Shown here: piece by piece, positions 43,569-52,258 of the stretch
Layout: each line of letters starts with the position of its first letter
Position numbering within the stretch: position 1 is the stretch's first letter
DNA from: Rhodobacteraceae bacterium UBA6197
GTDB lineage: Bacteria; Pseudomonadota; Alphaproteobacteria; Rhodobacterales; Rhodobacteraceae
Assembly (NCBI GenBank): GCA_002422085.1
Contig: DISZ01000005.1
Location: 223,428 to 287,427 of the forward strand
Direction of reading: 5' to 3'
Length of the DNA stretch: 64,000 nt
The notes under the pieces: model-generated
Seen by the model: only the letters and a program-made list of their open reading frames with translations
Told to the model about the DNA's origin: nothing
The model's database searches: none
Program-made: the position numbers and the translations under genes

Positions 43569-44172
43569 TCGGCCACGATGGCGGCGGATCGGCCTGCCAC
43601 GGTCGGCCAGGGCGGCCCCGGCCTGATCCGCTTTGGCGGCAGCTGGGGGCTCTTGTGGCGGGGCGTGCGGGCGCCATGATGGTCACCGGCCATCGGCGGT
43701 TCGAGGAACGGACTGGAACCTTCGGCACACCCGCATCGGTTCACTTCGAACCTGCGGTCGGGTCCCAGAACCTGCTCGAGATCCGCAGCCCGGTAGTGAC
43801 CCTTCGTCTTGCATCGGGGGCAGCGCACCGCGATCAGCATGCCCAACGAAGTGACCTGCGCGACACGTTGCAGGCGCGACACGTTGCAGGCGCAAGGGAT
43901 TGGCGGGCGGACGCGAGACGGCCGTGGCGGGAACATCGCGCGGGTATTTGCCGAGGCAATCCTCTGGGCATGGTGAGGGCCGCTCTGGCAAGACCATGGC
44001 CACGGTGCGAAAAGCCCGCTTTTGCTCCCCCAGACCTGGGGTGCATTCCCCAGTTGATGTTCGAAATCCGCAGCCTTCCGGTTGACCCTGCCGCCATGGA
44101 CGGGTCGCCCGGTCGCGCGGATGCGGGTCGGCCCGAGAGGGATTGCGGCTTTGAAGAACGACGGTGCTCGGC
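43569..44172. other. gap with probable decayed zinc-ribbon ORF and a 16-bp tandem duplication
   Basis: No intact gene is recognised. On the minus strand from 43840 a short frame MLIAVRCPRCKTKGHYRAAD continues through LEQVLGPDRRF and then loses sense, as if a small zinc-ribbon gene were frameshifted near 43740. CGCGACACGTTGCAGG is repeated exactly in tandem at 43859-43874 and 43875-43890. Confidence 0.4.
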
Positions 44173-44613
44173 TCACCCGAGATCTGAGAAACCTTGCTCG
44201 ATTGCCCTGAAAGGAAGATCGATCGAGCCAAATCGCGAAGGAAATGCCCGCGCCGCCGCAAAAAGCGACAATTCCAACCAAGGCGGCGGGAAATCAATGA
44301 TTTTGCCCTGCAGCAGTTCAGACAGCTTACGTCTGGCCTGGGCGATCTGTTCTTGCGTCTGCCCTGTTCCGGCTTTCGAGACAATTCCCAAGGCGGCCAT
44401 GCCCAGTGTGCAGGCCCGCGCGTTCCAACCGATATCGCACAGGGCGCCCTCTCGAATATCCAGATCCAGCGTGAGAAGGCTTCCGCAGGTGGGGCTGCGG
44501 CAGGTCACCGTCACATCGGGCGCTGCCAATCGTCGGTCGAAACGCACCCGGGCGGCCAGGGCCCGGATGCGCGGTTGATATAGCGCAGCGAGAGACGCGT
44601 CGCTTTCAGTCAT
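44173..44613 (-). CDS. IscU/NifU-like iron-sulfur scaffold-related protein
   Basis: A 146-residue protein resembling the IscU/SufU scaffold fold. The first cluster-ligand region reads CRSPTCGSLLTLDLDI, like the family's NP.CGD loop, and the second reads ARACTLGMAALGIVSKAG, like the G.GCA.S..S segment. The third conserved cysteine region near the C-terminus (usually R..C) is not seen, and the end PFRAIEQGFSDLG is atypical, so it may be a diverged scaffold or carrier for the local metalloenzymes. It is the last gene of the leftward flavoprotein-DUF1641 group, two bases after the DUF1641 gene. Confidence 0.65.
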   Translation of the reverse strand: MTESDASLAALYQPRIRALAARVRFDRRLAAPDVTVTCRSPTCGSLLTLDLDIREGALCDIGWNARACTLGMAALGIVSKAGTGQTQEQIAQARRKLSELLQGKIIDFPPPWLELSLFAAARAFPSRFGSIDLPFRAIEQGFSDLG

Positions 44614-44615
44614 TG

Positions 44616-45047
44616 TCAGGCGCCGTCGGCCCGAGGCGCGGTTTGGCGGCCAAGGACTGCAAGGAATTGCAGCGCAAAATGCAGACCTCGACGCACGTCC
44701 TCGTCCCCGACGGCACGCAGCAGGCCGATGCGGGACGGCACGGGCTTCACGGCCGCCTGGTTGGCCGCGTAGCGCGCGGCGTTGGACAACATCCAGGCGT
44801 TGCTGATCACGTCTTCATAGGCCATCATCAACTTCTGGATCATCGCGTCGTCCGCCATGTCGACGCCATCCGAGGCGAGCGAGAGCAGGTCAACCACATT
44901 GTGCAGGCGGCGGCCCTGTATCAACGGGGCAAGCTTGTTGGCCAGCTCGACGAGGCCGGCCTCGGTCGCCTCGTCTGCAAAGGCACTCTTTTGATTGAGA
45001 CGTTCAAGAAGCGGCGTGTCCGCTCCGGCTGCGGTGGGATTCGCCAT
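44616..45047 (-). CDS. DUF1641 family protein
   Basis: A 143-residue soluble, mostly helical protein of the DUF1641 family. The recognised stretch is LIQGRRLHNVVDLLSLASDG, DDAMIQKLMMAYEDVISNAW, and GLLRAVGDEDVRRGLHFALQ near the end. DUF1641 genes commonly sit next to sulfide:quinone-reductase-like flavoproteins and formate-dehydrogenase-type genes, but their function is unknown. An AGGAGG site precedes the ATG. It lies 30 bases after the flavoprotein gene and presumably works with it. Confidence 0.8.
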   Translation of the reverse strand: MANPTAAGADTPLLERLNQKSAFADEATEAGLVELANKLAPLIQGRRLHNVVDLLSLASDGVDMADDAMIQKLMMAYEDVISNAWMLSNAARYAANQAAVKPVPSRIGLLRAVGDEDVRRGLHFALQFLAVLGRQTAPRADGA

Positions 45048-45077
45048 GGCGTCCTCCTGTTCTGGAATGTGAAAAAA

Positions 45078-46268
45078 TCAGATGATGCCGCGCGCGACGG
45101 ACCAGTAGATGCCGCGATTGAACGCCTTGCGCATCAAGCCCCCAACCTTCGTGGGCGGCGTCGGATGCACATCTTCATCATAGTTGTACCAAAGCGGCAT
45201 ACCTGCCTCGAGCCCCATCTGGGCGACAGCCTGGACCTTGCCGTCATAGGCATCGACGGTCCGGCCCAGCCGCAAGTCGCCAGCAATGTTATTGGCAATG
45301 ACGGGGGATTGGTTATGACAGGAACCGCCTGCCTTCGAGATGGGCAGATCAACCGTATCGCCCATCACATAGGCATTCGAATAGCCATCAAGCTGAAGCG
45401 TTCTGCGATTGGTTGGCAGCCATCCCTCATTGTTGGGGGCCTGCGAGACACCGCTTTCCAACACGGCATCAACAGCCCGGATCGGCGGGGTCGACATCAG
45501 GATGTCGAAGTCCTGCTCTTCACCTTCCGCCGAGATTGCGACCTTTCGTTCAGCGTCCACCTTGGCCAGCGTAAAGCCACGTTCATATTTGATCCCGCGT
45601 TCTTCGAAGATGGGCGGCAGGACGTTGCAGACCTCTTCCTGAAGGAACAGGCAGTTGCGCAGCAATTGTGAAACCGTCGGATAGGTATAGACGATCTCGA
45701 CCTGATCGCGGACGCCCTTGCGGCGCAGATACTCGTCAAGCATCAAGGTGGTTTCCATCGGCGCGATCCCGCATTGGTGCGGCACGTTCGGCGTCTCGGG
45801 GAAGTTCACGGTGATGAAGACACGCCCCTTTTCCAGCTTGCGCAACTTTTCCGACAACTGGCGCGCCGGGTCGTATTGATAGAAATAGTCACCCGCTTCC
45901 TTCAGCCCCTCGATCCGTTCGGGGGCCGGGATGCAGCCTGTGGAGACGACAATGTAGTCGTAGCCGATGGTCTTTCCGCTGGCCGTCTTTACCTTCGATC
46001 CGGCAAAGTCGAACGCGGTGACCTTGTCGACGCGAAAGTCGATCTCCGGGCGCAGCAGTGTGTGCTGCTTGCGGCGCAGTTCGCCTTCGAAAAACATGTC
46101 GAAGGCGACATACATGAATGCCGGTTTGTAATAGTGCCACGGGCTGTCCGACAGCATCGTGACCTTTACCTTTCCGGCAGAAACTTCGGCATACAGCTTG
46201 TTGACGATGCTGTTGGCAGTCATCGTCCCGCCGATCCCTCCGCCGACCACGAGTATGTGCTTTTGCAT
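45078..46268 (-). CDS. sulfide:quinone oxidoreductase-like FAD-dependent oxidoreductase
   Basis: A 396-residue two-dinucleotide-binding flavoprotein. FAD motifs are ILVVGGGIGGTMTANSIVNK at the N-terminus, YDYIVVSTGCIPAPERI, and NAYVMGDTVDLPISKAGGSC. Candidate redox cysteines are Cys112, Cys166 (NVPHQCGIAP) and Cys317, in positions reminiscent of the SQR cysteines; the PMETTLMLDEYLRRK and amphipathic C-terminus GGLMRKAFNRGIYWSVARGI suit a monotopic membrane enzyme feeding electrons to quinone. It might oxidise sulfide or a persulfide. Strong ribosome-binding site GGGGAGG. It is divergent from the winged-helix regulator gene. Confidence 0.8.
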   Translation of the reverse strand: MQKHILVVGGGIGGTMTANSIVNKLYAEVSAGKVKVTMLSDSPWHYYKPAFMYVAFDMFFEGELRRKQHTLLRPEIDFRVDKVTAFDFAGSKVKTASGKTIGYDYIVVSTGCIPAPERIEGLKEAGDYFYQYDPARQLSEKLRKLEKGRVFITVNFPETPNVPHQCGIAPMETTLMLDEYLRRKGVRDQVEIVYTYPTVSQLLRNCLFLQEEVCNVLPPIFEERGIKYERGFTLAKVDAERKVAISAEGEEQDFDILMSTPPIRAVDAVLESGVSQAPNNEGWLPTNRRTLQLDGYSNAYVMGDTVDLPISKAGGSCHNQSPVIANNIAGDLRLGRTVDAYDGKVQAVAQMGLEAGMPLWYNYDEDVHPTPPTKVGGLMRKAFNRGIYWSVARGII

Positions 46269-46388
46269 GATACCTCCCCCTGTATTTGCCGAGGGCTCAA
46301 TGTCATGGCGCGACGCGCCTTCCTCTCAGTGACCCATGCCGGCTGAGCAATAGTAGCAACACGTTTTCCCTTGCTGCCAAGTGCGGAC

Positions 46389-46406
46389 CCTTCCAATCTG
46401 GAAAGG
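46389..46406. promoter_or_regulatory. imperfect dyad in the divergent region before the winged-helix regulator
   Basis: CCTTCCA-ATC-TGGAAAGG is a near-perfect inverted repeat in the 174-base gap between the leftward flavoprotein and the rightward regulator. A TACAAT sequence at 46412-46417 directly after it resembles a -10 element for the regulator gene. An autoregulatory operator is plausible. Confidence 0.35.
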
Positions 46407-46442
46407 AGTGCTACAATCAAGGGCACGAGGGAGGGCAGAACG

Positions 46443-46871
46443 ATGTCGGACCGAATGGGCGATGCGCAGAAAACGGCGGTGCTAAAGGCGGCAGTCCAGG
46501 AACAGATCATCGAGTGCCTGAATCGCTTTTATGCAATGGAAACAGGCATGTGGGGAAAGCCCGTTGATTGCCTGATCATACGCACGGTCGTGCAGGGGCG
46601 ATTGCAGGGCAAGCTTTATGATCTTTCCGCACTCGCCGAAGTGCTCGACTTGCCCATCAGCACGCTTCACCGAAAAGTCAGCAGCTTGGAGCAGAGTGGA
46701 TATTTGCGGCGGGAACCTGCGGGGAAATCGATTCTGATCTCGCCGACGGAAAAAACCAGCGTTGATCTGGATCGGTCCTTCGATTCCATGGTCGCGACGT
46801 TGCAACGCCTCTACAAAGGTGATTTCGACTTCAAGACAGAAACCATCTGTATCAAGGTGAATAGCCTTTAG
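46443..46871 (+). CDS. winged-helix (MarR-like) transcriptional regulator
   Basis: A 142-residue DNA-binding protein. The core YDLSALAEVLDLPISTLHRK followed by SSLEQSGYLRREPAGKSILI is a winged helix-turn-helix with the MarR/IclR-like recognition helix and wing; flanking helices (VQEQIIECLNRFYAMETGMW, DSMVATLQRLYKGDF) would form the dimer interface. One cysteine (Cys45, PVDCLIIRT) and another near the end (TICIKV) could allow thiol-based sensing, but that is speculation. GGAGGG precedes ATG 46443. Lying between the flavoprotein group and the molybdoenzyme operon it is the likely local regulator. Confidence 0.75.
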   Translation: MSDRMGDAQKTAVLKAAVQEQIIECLNRFYAMETGMWGKPVDCLIIRTVVQGRLQGKLYDLSALAEVLDLPISTLHRKVSSLEQSGYLRREPAGKSILISPTEKTSVDLDRSFDSMVATLQRLYKGDFDFKTETICIKVNSL

Positions 46872-47509
46872 AACCTTGGATGCCTTGCTGTACATAGCGT
46901 TCGATTTCGCATGCGCCCGAAGCTGCGGAACGGGATTGCGGTGCATCCGAAACCGCCGAGCTTGGCGCAAAGCGTGCCAGCGTTGCCGCCGACCTGCGCC
47001 GGTCGTTCCGTGGCGCGAATATCGAAAAACGCATGGCGTCGCGTGTTGACGTGAACAGCCGGCTTTCGACGGAGTTGCGGCCTTCGTCGCTTTCCATCTT
47101 GGCGTTGCGCTGCTCATGGTAGCCGTGGATCAAGCGCGTTCCGCGCCTTCAAAGCCGATGCGAAACGTTCCGCCAAGTGTTCATCGAAGGCAACTTTGAC
47201 CGCAATAGCCCCAAGCAACCGCCCAAGCGTGTGCGCTTCGATAGACTTCATCGGGCGCCACGCGGCCTTAGGCCAGTTCGGGGTCGTCGGCCCACAACGC
47301 AACGGCGGACCGCATCAGATCGACTGCGCGCGTGGTCGGCGGTGATGCGTGCCTGTCGCATCGCGAAGCTTCTGTAATTGCACTAGTTACAAATATTGAA
47401 ACGCAGAAGAATCAGTAAATCTCAAATGGAACAATTACTCAAATTCAGGGGGAAACGACGCACTTGCCAGCATATGCAAATAGCATGTGCCCAATGATGA
47501 CCTGACCAT
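46872..47509. other. intergenic stretch, no convincing gene
   Basis: Minus-strand frames at 46852-47133 and 47114-47302 are short, lack ribosome-binding sites and match no family I know. Base composition changes from GC-rich to clearly AT-rich near 47380, marking the start of the control region of the molybdoenzyme operon. Confidence 0.5.
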
Positions 47510-47525
47510 GTTACCAAATCGTAAC
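47510..47525. promoter_or_regulatory. GTTAC-N6-GTAAC dyad, site 1
   Basis: GTTACCAAATCGTAAC is an inverted repeat with five-base arms in the AT-rich region 329 bases upstream of the operon's first gene. Its half-sites recur in the longer palindrome at 47631-47650, so both may bind the same protein. Confidence 0.45.
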
Positions 47526-47630
47526 CTCAAGCTTCGCCGCTGACAAATACCCTGAGGCGATCATAACTACAGGAGTTATCACGATAAAAAGGCTGCATTC
47601 TTGAGTTAGGTTTCAATAATTGCGATCTGC

Positions 47631-47650
47631 ACGTTACGACTTCGTAACGT
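47631..47650. promoter_or_regulatory. 20-bp palindrome with GTTAC/GTAAC half-sites, site 2
   Basis: ACGTTACGA-CT-TCGTAACGT has nine-base perfect arms. It is 205 bases before the Fe-S subunit start in a conspicuously AT-rich stretch (47380-47760). Likely binding site for a dimeric activator or repressor of the molybdoenzyme operon, possibly the NtrC-type regulator at its far end or the winged-helix protein. Confidence 0.6.
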
Positions 47651-47854
47651 TTTTCACCTCGGTTGTTAAAATATCTGAATCGCAATGCTTTTCTCGACAG
47701 GGTTTCGATCTCGGTGCTAGCATCCAGATATTAACTTCGACATCCAAGCGGCGAAGGGTTGGCCTTTCGGTCTGTGTTTTGGCGACACAGACTTCGGCAG
47801 AGGTTTGCCCGGTGGCAGGTGCAGCGCCGCGATGCGACTGGGGAGGGATATGCG

Positions 47855-48580
47855 ATGTCCAGCATTGGCCTGCAGGCCGAACCTTCGTATGGCGTGCCCG
47901 GCAAGAAACGCTGGGCGATGGTGATTGATCTGAGGCGCTGCATCGGCTGCATGGCCTGTGTTGCGGCTTGCAAGGCCGAATATGATGTGCCGCTCGGGGT
48001 CTGGCGCACGACGGTGCGGGTCAAGGACACAGGCTCCTTCCCCAACACCCGGCGCAATTTCATGCCGCGGCTGTGCAACCATTGCGACAATCCGCCTTGC
48101 GTGCGCAACTGCCCGACAGCAGCGACCTACAAGCACGAGGACGGGTTTGTGCTGCAACGCTACGAGCGTTGCATCGGCTGCCGCACCTGTATCGCGGCGT
48201 GCCCCTACAATGCGCGCTTCATGTTGCCGCGCAACCGCACCCGCGTCGGCATCAACAGCGTCGTAGACAAATGCACGTTCTGCGAGCATCGGGTTTCCCA
48301 AGGGCTGGTTCCGGCTTGTGTGCAGACCTGCATTGGCCGGTCGCGGATCTTTGGCGATATCAACGATCCCAACAGCGAAGTGGCCAAGATTGTCGCGACG
48401 CAAAAGACTACGACGCTCAAGCCGGAAAAAGGCACCAAGCCGCAGGTCTACTACATCAAGCCCGACCGGGTCGGCACCGAGCAGGTTCTGAGTGCGCCCG
48501 AATCCTACGCCGCGCGCTCTGATGCCGAAGCCTTCTATCGCCACAACAACGGCAGCCGTTTCTTTGGCGGCACGCTCTGA
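47855..48580 (+). CDS. molybdoenzyme iron-sulfur subunit, four [4Fe-4S] clusters (PsrB/TtrB-like)
   Basis: Electron-transfer subunit of a DMSO-reductase-superfamily complex, 241 residues. Four cysteine sets are visible: DLRRCIGCMACVAACKAEYD, CNHCDNPPCVRNCP, CIGCRTCIAACP, and DKCTFCEHRVSQGLVPACVQ with its final TC. It has no signal peptide of its own, so like PsrB/TtrB it would be exported bound to the Tat substrate A subunit and sit between it and the membrane subunit. The ATG at 47855 follows GGGAGGGATATG. Gene order B-C-A matches ttrBCA and srdBCA operons. Confidence 0.88.
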   Translation: MSSIGLQAEPSYGVPGKKRWAMVIDLRRCIGCMACVAACKAEYDVPLGVWRTTVRVKDTGSFPNTRRNFMPRLCNHCDNPPCVRNCPTAATYKHEDGFVLQRYERCIGCRTCIAACPYNARFMLPRNRTRVGINSVVDKCTFCEHRVSQGLVPACVQTCIGRSRIFGDINDPNSEVAKIVATQKTTTLKPEKGTKPQVYYIKPDRVGTEQVLSAPESYAARSDAEAFYRHNNGSRFFGGTL

Positions 48581-48595
48581 TCCGGGGAGGATGAA

Positions 48596-49489
48596 ATGTT
48601 CGAATACCTGCCGATGCACATCGCCCCTTGGGGAATCGAGATCGTCATCTACTTTTTCCTGATTGGCATGGCGAGTATGGTCTTTGCCGTGGCGGCGGGG
48701 CCTGCAACTTTCGGAGCGATCGCCGCGCCGTTCAAGGATTTCGAGGTCACCGGGTCGATCGTGGCGCTGGTGATGCTGGCGGCCGTGGTGCCGCTGCTGA
48801 TCCTTGATCTCAGCCAGCCCTACCGCTTTTTGAATCCGATCCTCTACTTCCGCTGGACCTCGCCGCTTTCGTGGGGATCCTTGTTCCTGCCGCTGTTCGG
48901 CCTGGCCATCCTCGGATTCCTCTACGGGATCTATCGCGAACAACCGACGGTTCAACGCTACTCTGCAATCCTTGGCACCCTTCTGGCGTTGAGCATGCCG
49001 ATCTACACCGGGCTTGATCTGATGGTGAACCAGACCCGTGAACTCTGGGCCAACCCGACGATTCCGGCGTTGTTCGTGTCTCTCTCCATCACCTCGGGGG
49101 CGGCACTCGTTGCCCTCGTGCAGCTTGTGCGGGGCAGGTTGACGCAGGAAGCCACGCGCAAGATCCGCTTCATGATCGCGTTTTCGACCTTCGTCAGCTT
49201 CTGGATCTTCCTCGGGCTGCTGATGACCATGCTCTACGGCTCGGCAGAGCTTCAGGGCGCGCTGGGCGCCATCAACAGCGATTACGCGCTCGAATTCTAC
49301 GGGCTCGGGTTGGTGGTGGGCATTCTGGTGCCGATGGTTCTGGTGTTCGGCCCGATGATTCACCCGGTAATGAACTTCGGCCGCAAACCGGCAGTCGTCA
49401 CCCTCGCAGGCATTTGCGGTGCCATCGGGGCCTACATGCTGCGCGACGTGCTGATCCATGCCGGTCAGCTTGCACAACTTTATTATTGA
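48596..49489 (+). CDS. NrfD/PsrC-family polytopic membrane subunit
   Basis: Quinone-interacting membrane anchor, 297 residues with about eight hydrophobic segments. PWGIEIVIYFFLIGMASMVF, the conserved LLILDLSQPYRFLNPILYFR loop, SPLSWGSLFLPLFGLA and LSMPIYTGLDLM are characteristic of the NrfD/PsrC family. It passes electrons between the quinone pool and the Fe-S subunit. It follows the Fe-S subunit after 15 bases with GGGGAGG before ATG. Assignment to quinol oxidation (reductase) or quinone reduction (dehydrogenase) cannot be made from sequence. Confidence 0.88.
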   Translation: MFEYLPMHIAPWGIEIVIYFFLIGMASMVFAVAAGPATFGAIAAPFKDFEVTGSIVALVMLAAVVPLLILDLSQPYRFLNPILYFRWTSPLSWGSLFLPLFGLAILGFLYGIYREQPTVQRYSAILGTLLALSMPIYTGLDLMVNQTRELWANPTIPALFVSLSITSGAALVALVQLVRGRLTQEATRKIRFMIAFSTFVSFWIFLGLLMTMLYGSAELQGALGAINSDYALEFYGLGLVVGILVPMVLVFGPMIHPVMNFGRKPAVVTLAGICGAIGAYMLRDVLIHAGQLAQLYY

Positions 49490-49526
49490 CACCCCGTCCG
49501 GCAGGTATCCGGAAAGGAGCGACAAG

Positions 49527-52193
49527 ATGGGTCACATCAAGAACATCCAGACCAACCGCCGCGGCTTTCTCAAGCTCGGCGCCAGCGCAACGGCAGCCGG
49601 GGCCGCTTTGGCCAGCACGCGTCTTGTGGCGATGGAATACGACCTTGGCGGCGCCGATTTTTCTGCTGTCACCGGCGAGAAACGCACCGCCGTGCCCTAC
49701 ACCTGCATGGCCTGCAACATCGAAGATGGCGGCATCGCGATGGTCGAGAATGGTCGCATCGTCAAACTCGAAGGCAACATGGATCACCCCAACACCCGCG
49801 GCAAGCTTTGCGCCAAGGGCAATTCGGGTTTTCTGCATGTCTATGATCCCGACCGGATCATGTCACCGCTTTTGCGGACCGGCAAACGTGGCGAAGGCAA
49901 GTGGAAGCGCATCAGCTATGATGAGGCCACCAGCCTGCTGGCTGAAAAGCTGCGCGCGGTGATTGACCGTTCTCGCGAGGCCAATGACCCCTCAATTCTG
50001 AACGAGATGGTGGTCAAGTGGGGCCGCAACCGGACTGGCGGCGGACTTGACCGCTTCATGCACGCGCTCGGGTCGAACGCGCTGATCAATCACACCAATA
50101 TCTGCGAGTCATCAAAGAAGGTCGGCCTGGAGCCCTCATGGGGGCCCGACATCGAATCCTGCGACTGGGCGAACACGAAATACATTCTCAACTTCGGTTC
50201 GAACGTCCTCGAGTCGGCGTATTTCATGAACCCGAACGCGCAACGTCTGGTCGATGGCGTGGTTGGCAATAACGCAAAAATCGTCAGCTTTGACGTGCGT
50301 TTGTCGAACACCGCTGGCTATTCGCATGAATGGTTCGCGCCCTATCCGGGCACCGATTCCGCGATTGCGCTGGCGATGGCGCATGTGATCATGACCGAGG
50401 GCCTGCACGACCGTGATTTCATCCGCGACTGGACCAACGTCACCGAAGCGCAACTGCTGACGCATCTGGCCCCCTATACGCCCGAATTCGCCGAAGAGGA
50501 ATCCGGCGTTCCGGCAAAGGACATTCGCCGCATTGCGCGCGAATTCGCGACCACGAAGCCCGCCACGACGTTTTCGTATCGCGGTCCTTGCAAGCACCTC
50601 TGGGGCGCCTATCAGGAAGCCGCGATCCATATGCTGAACGTCATTACCGGCAATATCGAGAAGAAAGGCGGCTACTGTCTGCCGCGCGGCATGGGATGGC
50701 CGCAGCCCTCGCCGAACCCGCCCAAGGGCGCGGCGCCCAGCGTCATCGCGGCGCCGCCGCTTTATCCGCTGGCCTCGCACCACGTTTCGACCAACGCGCC
50801 CTACATGATCATGCGCGGCGAGGCCAAGGTATCGGTCTGGATGAGCTATTACGACAACCCGGTCTATTCCTACCCGTCCAGCCATGTCTGGGACGCGTTC
50901 CTGCGCGACGAAAGTCTGGCGCCGTTCACGGTGTCGTTCAGCTGCTACATGTCGGAATCGACCGAATTGGTCGATCTGATCATTCCTGACGTGACCTATC
51001 TGGAACGGCACGACCCGGAATCGATGCCCAGCGGGCTTTATCCCTGCCTTTCGATCCGCCAGCCGGTGATCAAGCCGCTCGGAGGCACACAGGAGTTCCG
51101 CCAGACAATGATCGATGTGATCCACAAGGTCGATCCGGACGGAGCGCTCGGCATCAGGAAATACTTTGAGTTCGAGTCCGTCGAAGACTGGATGCGCCAG
51201 CATTTCGACAATATTCCCGGACTGAAGGAGGAGGGCGGCTGGGATCATATGAAGAAGGTCGGCGTCTGGCCGGTCTATGGCAAGGTCAGCAAGGACGACG
51301 GCAAGCTCGTGGACGACAACGGCGACGAGATAGTGGCCGAATATGGCCTTCACACCGCTGAAATTCCCGCCTCGGCCATGGCCGGCGCGGTCGTCGAGCC
51401 GGATGGCCGCATCACCAAGGACGGCGCGACCATCGGTGTGCAGATCAACGGCAAGAACCACACGGGCTTTGGCACGCCCTCGCGGAAGATCGAGATCTAC
51501 AAGGAAAGCTTCCGCACCTACGGCTTCAACCCGCTTCCGGTCTACAAACGCCTGCCGTCACGCGACAAGAAGCCGGCCGAGATGATCCTGACCACCTTCA
51601 AGGTCAACGTGCACACCCAAAGCCGCACGGCCTCGCTGAAATATCTGGCCGAGATCTATCACAAGAATCCGGCCTGGATCAGCCCGGCGCGCGCCAAGGC
51701 GCTGGGTATCGCCGACGGCGATCTGGTGCGGATCACCTCGTCGCTGGGCTACATGGTGACGCGGGCGCACCTGACCGAGGGCATCCACCCCGAGGTGGTC
51801 GCCATTTCCACCGCCTGCGGCCACTCCGGCTATGGTCGGCTGGCAACGTTGAAGCACAAGGACGCCGATGCCGAATGGGCGCTTGGCGGCGATCCCGACA
51901 TCACCAACAACGTCTGGTGGGATGACAAGGGCGTTCACCCGAACCCGATCATCCGGCTATCGATCGACCCGATCGGCGGCTCGCAGGCATGGTTTGACAC
52001 CGTGGTCACGGTGACGCCCGCGCAGCCGGGCGACACCTATGGCGATACCAACGTCAGCGTCGAGGAATCGATGAAGGACTATGAGGAAACGCTGCGCTAC
52101 GCCTACACGGGCGATTTGCACCGCGCCGCGCACCAAGAGGTCGATGTGGACTGGAACAACCTGCCGCATCCCGCCGCCAGCGACGGCCACTGA
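49527..52193 (+). CDS. Tat-exported molybdopterin oxidoreductase catalytic subunit
   Basis: An 888-residue catalytic subunit of the PsrA/PhsA/TtrA branch of the DMSO-reductase superfamily. A Tat signal NRRGFLKLGASATAAGAALA (residues 10-29) places it in the periplasm. The Fe-S motif is unusual: Cys60-x2-Cys63-x3-Asp67-x27-Cys95, with Asp replacing the third Cys at exact family spacing. Cys193 in NHTNICESSKK is at the place of the molybdenum ligand. Other family blocks are RGKLCAKGNSGFLHVYDPDR, TFSYRGPCKHLWGAY, LVDLIIPDVTYLERHDPES and, near the C-terminus, VNVHTQSRTASLKYLAEIY and DLVRITSSLGYMVTRAHL. Shorter than TtrA. The substrate is unknown; sulfur or chalcogen oxyanions are the leading candidates. 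Confidence 0.88.
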   Translation: MGHIKNIQTNRRGFLKLGASATAAGAALASTRLVAMEYDLGGADFSAVTGEKRTAVPYTCMACNIEDGGIAMVENGRIVKLEGNMDHPNTRGKLCAKGNSGFLHVYDPDRIMSPLLRTGKRGEGKWKRISYDEATSLLAEKLRAVIDRSREANDPSILNEMVVKWGRNRTGGGLDRFMHALGSNALINHTNICESSKKVGLEPSWGPDIESCDWANTKYILNFGSNVLESAYFMNPNAQRLVDGVVGNNAKIVSFDVRLSNTAGYSHEWFAPYPGTDSAIALAMAHVIMTEGLHDRDFIRDWTNVTEAQLLTHLAPYTPEFAEEESGVPAKDIRRIAREFATTKPATTFSYRGPCKHLWGAYQEAAIHMLNVITGNIEKKGGYCLPRGMGWPQPSPNPPKGAAPSVIAAPPLYPLASHHVSTNAPYMIMRGEAKVSVWMSYYDNPVYSYPSSHVWDAFLRDESLAPFTVSFSCYMSESTELVDLIIPDVTYLERHDPESMPSGLYPCLSIRQPVIKPLGGTQEFRQTMIDVIHKVDPDGALGIRKYFEFESVEDWMRQHFDNIPGLKEEGGWDHMKKVGVWPVYGKVSKDDGKLVDDNGDEIVAEYGLHTAEIPASAMAGAVVEPDGRITKDGATIGVQINGKNHTGFGTPSRKIEIYKESFRTYGFNPLPVYKRLPSRDKKPAEMILTTFKVNVHTQSRTASLKYLAEIYHKNPAWISPARAKALGIADGDLVRITSSLGYMVTRAHLTEGIHPEVVAISTACGHSGYGRLATLKHKDADAEWALGGDPDITNNVWWDDKGVHPNPIIRLSIDPIGGSQAWFDTVVTVTPAQPGDTYGDTNVSVEESMKDYEETLRYAYTGDLHRAAHQEVDVDWNNLPHPAASDGH

Positions 52194-52258
52194 CACCTTG
52201 AAACGGGGCCGGTGCAACCGCCGGCCCCCTAGCACGAGATCGAGCAGGAGAGCAGCAG

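Noticed and set aside
46852..47302. Two short minus-strand frames as a small operon
   Set aside because: No ribosome-binding sites, no recognisable domains, and the first runs into the end of the winged-helix gene.
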